A stretch of 64,000 bases of DNA from Leptidea sinapis. Taxonomy: Eukaryota; Arthropoda; Insecta; Lepidoptera; Pieridae. The notes under the pieces were generated by a model. That model did not search any database. It saw only the letters and a list, made by a program, of their open reading frames with translations, and was not told the origin of the DNA. Position numbers and translations under genes: made by a program. Location: assembly GCF_905404315.1 (NCBI RefSeq), contig NC_066293.1, positions 635,001-699,000 of the forward strand, read 5' to 3'. Shown here one piece after another: positions 62,510-64,000 of this stretch (positions within the stretch are counted from its first letter, which is position 1; each line of letters begins with the position of its first letter).

Positions 62510-62562
62510 TTTTTTTATGGAATAGGAGGACGAACGAGAATCACAAGAGCGTTGCCTGATAT
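62510..62562 (+). repeat. LINE-A 3'-end snippet inside LINE-G
   Basis: 'ttttttttatggaataggag' followed by 'gacgaacgag' and then 'aatcacaagagcgttgcc'. It matches 8752-8785 and 8844-8862 with the part between deleted. It breaks the LINE-G frame. The T-run shows the insert's own orientation is minus. Confidence 0.75.
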
Positions 62563-63330
62563 TTAATTTTATACAACGCTTTTGTCAGGTCACATCTTGA
62601 GTATGCGTCAGTTTTTTGGAACCCCTGCTATAATATTCATATAAACTGCTTGGAACGTATTCAAAATAAATTCATAAAGCATTTAGAATTCCGACAACAT
62701 TTAGATCCCACGTTTAATTTTCACTCCAACGATTTAAGTTCTTTGAAAGACCGTCGAACCCAGAGAGACATAATATTTTTATATAAATTATTACATAATA
62801 TAGCTGATTCTCCATTTCTATTAAGTAAAATAGGATTACACTGCAGAAGGCCTACATCCCGATGTAAAGATGTATTAGATGTTGCCTATGCGAGAACAGT
62901 ACATGGAAAGAACAGGTTTATAATTCGGGCATGTAGCTGTTATAATAGAGCATACAGTCATATTGACATATTTCATGAAAAGTTAAATGTTTTCAGATCA
63001 TTGGTTTGTGATAATTTAAATAATTACTGATTTTTTTTAACCCCATTCTTATATTTTTTTTTCTGAATACTTATCTCATTTGTAACTAATTCATTATAGT
63101 ATTGTATAATAGGCGTGTATAGTATTGTGTAACTTATATAGCTTGTAATTAGTTGTTAATTTGTATTACTTTTGTTTTGTGGTTTTTATCTTACCGTTGC
63201 TTACCTTTTAACTAAAAGTGTCGTATAAATTGTTGGAAACTTCACTGGTGAAAGTGTAAGTTTTAAGATTTGTTAATATTTAAGTATCATAATACTGTTT
63301 GTTTCCTATACATGAATAAATAAATAAATG

Positions 63331-64000
63331 ATCTACCTACAATACCACCTTGTAGAAAAAAAACACAAGGTGGTATTGTTTGCGGATGACACTTCACTTA
63401 TATTCAAAGTGAAACGAAGCCAAGTTTTGTATGACGAAGTAAACAATGCTCTATCTGACATCGTGTACTGGTTTAGCGCCAATAGCTTATTGTTAAATAA
63501 TCATAAAACCAAATGTATTAAATTCACCGCGCCAAATGTCAAAAATGTAGATGCGAATATTTTATTAAATGACGAGGTGGTAAAACCAGTGGAATCTGCT
63601 ATATTTCTTGGCATGACTCTTGATTCCAAATTGCAATGGGGCCCCCATATTGAGGGATTGGCGAATAGGCTTAGTTCTGCAGCATATGCGGTTAAGAAAA
63701 TTAGACGGTTAACTGACATAGATATAGATACGGGGAGATTAGTATACTTTAGTTATTTTCATAGTATTATGTCCTATGGTATATTGTTATGGGGCAGTGC
63801 GGCCGATATTAATACTATCTTGGTGCTGCAGACGAGGGCTATTCGCGCGATTTAAAACCAAGGTCCTAAAGAATCATTAAGAGAAAAATTTAAAGAAATA
63901 AACATTTTGACTGTTGCTTCTCAATACATTTTTGATAATGTTTTGTATGTTCATAAGCACATTGAGGAATTTTCTAGAAACTGTGACATTCATAATGTTA
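63331..64000 (+). pseudogene. LINE-B copy running off the window end
   Basis: Frame 63328-63855: KVVLFADDTSLIFKVKRSQV (catalytic box), WFSANSLLLNNHKTKCIKFT, FLGMTLDSKLQWGPHIEGLA, RLSSAAYAVKKIRRLTDIDI (with an extra ID pair), MSYGILLWGSAADINTILVL, then a stop at 63853 ('gatttaaaacc', where the 1985 copy has 'gatttataacc'). The text continues in frame after it to 64000. 5'-truncated at the catalytic box. Confidence 0.78.

Larger units (their letters stand above)
61201..63330 (+). mobile_element. LINE-G, 5'-truncated, directly after exon 12
   Basis: Plus-strand LINE from the linker to the 3' end. Frame to 62233 (described next), C-terminal frames 62230-62559 (LGNYCVKNGLTINVEKCCAI, REVRDLGVILDSELTFRTHY) and 62650-63030 (ERIQNKFIKHLEFRQHLDPT, ending VCDNLNNY and stop), 3' UTR and tail 'tgaataaataaataaatga' at about 63312-63330. 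A 50-bp LINE-A snippet interrupts it at 62510-62562. Confidence 0.78.

Overview
The window is animal nuclear DNA, almost certainly from a moth or butterfly (Lepidoptera). The evidence is split coding exons with GT-AG borders, very AT-rich spacers, many Jockey/CR1-type LINE copies, a BEL/Pao LTR element, mariner and hAT remnants, and short repeats that are common in lepidopteran introns (for example the 'ttgaagtcggtt' element at 38.4-39.5 kb). There is no bacterial or viral gene organisation.

Host gene. One host gene runs across the window on the + strand, with neither end in view. I recovered twelve internal exons: 4737-4901, 17741-17830, 18158-18254, 43374-43516, 43895-44063, 44708-44840, 46066-46195, 48057-48257, 50695-50848, 51496-51707, 55477-55578 and 61078-61200. 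All splice phases agree and together they give 1719 nt (573 codons) without a stop. The order (end of a CDC25/RasGEF domain, PH domain, Ser/Arg-rich linker, EF-hand-like segment) fits phospholipase C epsilon (PLCE1-like). The X/Y catalytic, C2 and RA parts would lie downstream. Two exons show unusual local evolution: the 3' border of exon 6, with its splice donor, is amplified into a 36-bp minisatellite, and exon 11 is followed by decaying tandem copies of itself.

Transposable elements fill the introns. LINE families named here for convenience: A (YADDST type; large minus copies at 8.75-11.74, 34.37-37.71 and 52.50-55.42 kb, plus fragments at 14.69, 44.10 and 62.51 kb); B (FADDTSL type with an SYGILLWG segment; 2.0, 14.1, 19.2, 31.6 and 63.3 kb); C (two-ORF LINE with ORF1; 56.2-60.9 kb, and 20.4-31.4 kb split by the BEL/Pao element); D (Jockey type, 5.9-8.24 kb, long intact RT); E (41.5-42.8 kb, inside a mariner remnant); F (13.45-14.04 kb and a piece at 3.1 kb); G (61.2-63.3 kb, immediately after exon 12). 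The BEL/Pao element at 23824-30426 has 586-bp LTRs differing at about 6 positions, a 5-bp target duplication AACTA and a 1662-codon open polyprotein. It looks young, but the polyprotein lacks the integrase zinc-binding part.

Layout: 0-4.7 kb LINE fragments and AT-rich DNA; 4.7-4.9 kb exon 1; 5.0-17.7 kb intron with a tRNA-like foldback, LINEs D and A and a 28-bp minisatellite; 17.7-18.3 kb exons 2-3; 18.3-43.4 kb a 25-kb intron with LINE-B, LINE-C, BEL/Pao, LINE-A and mariner/LINE-E; 43.4-61.2 kb exons 4-12 separated by smaller TE-rich introns; 61.2-64 kb LINE-G and LINE-B. Repeat families and clades are called from motifs only; no searches were run.
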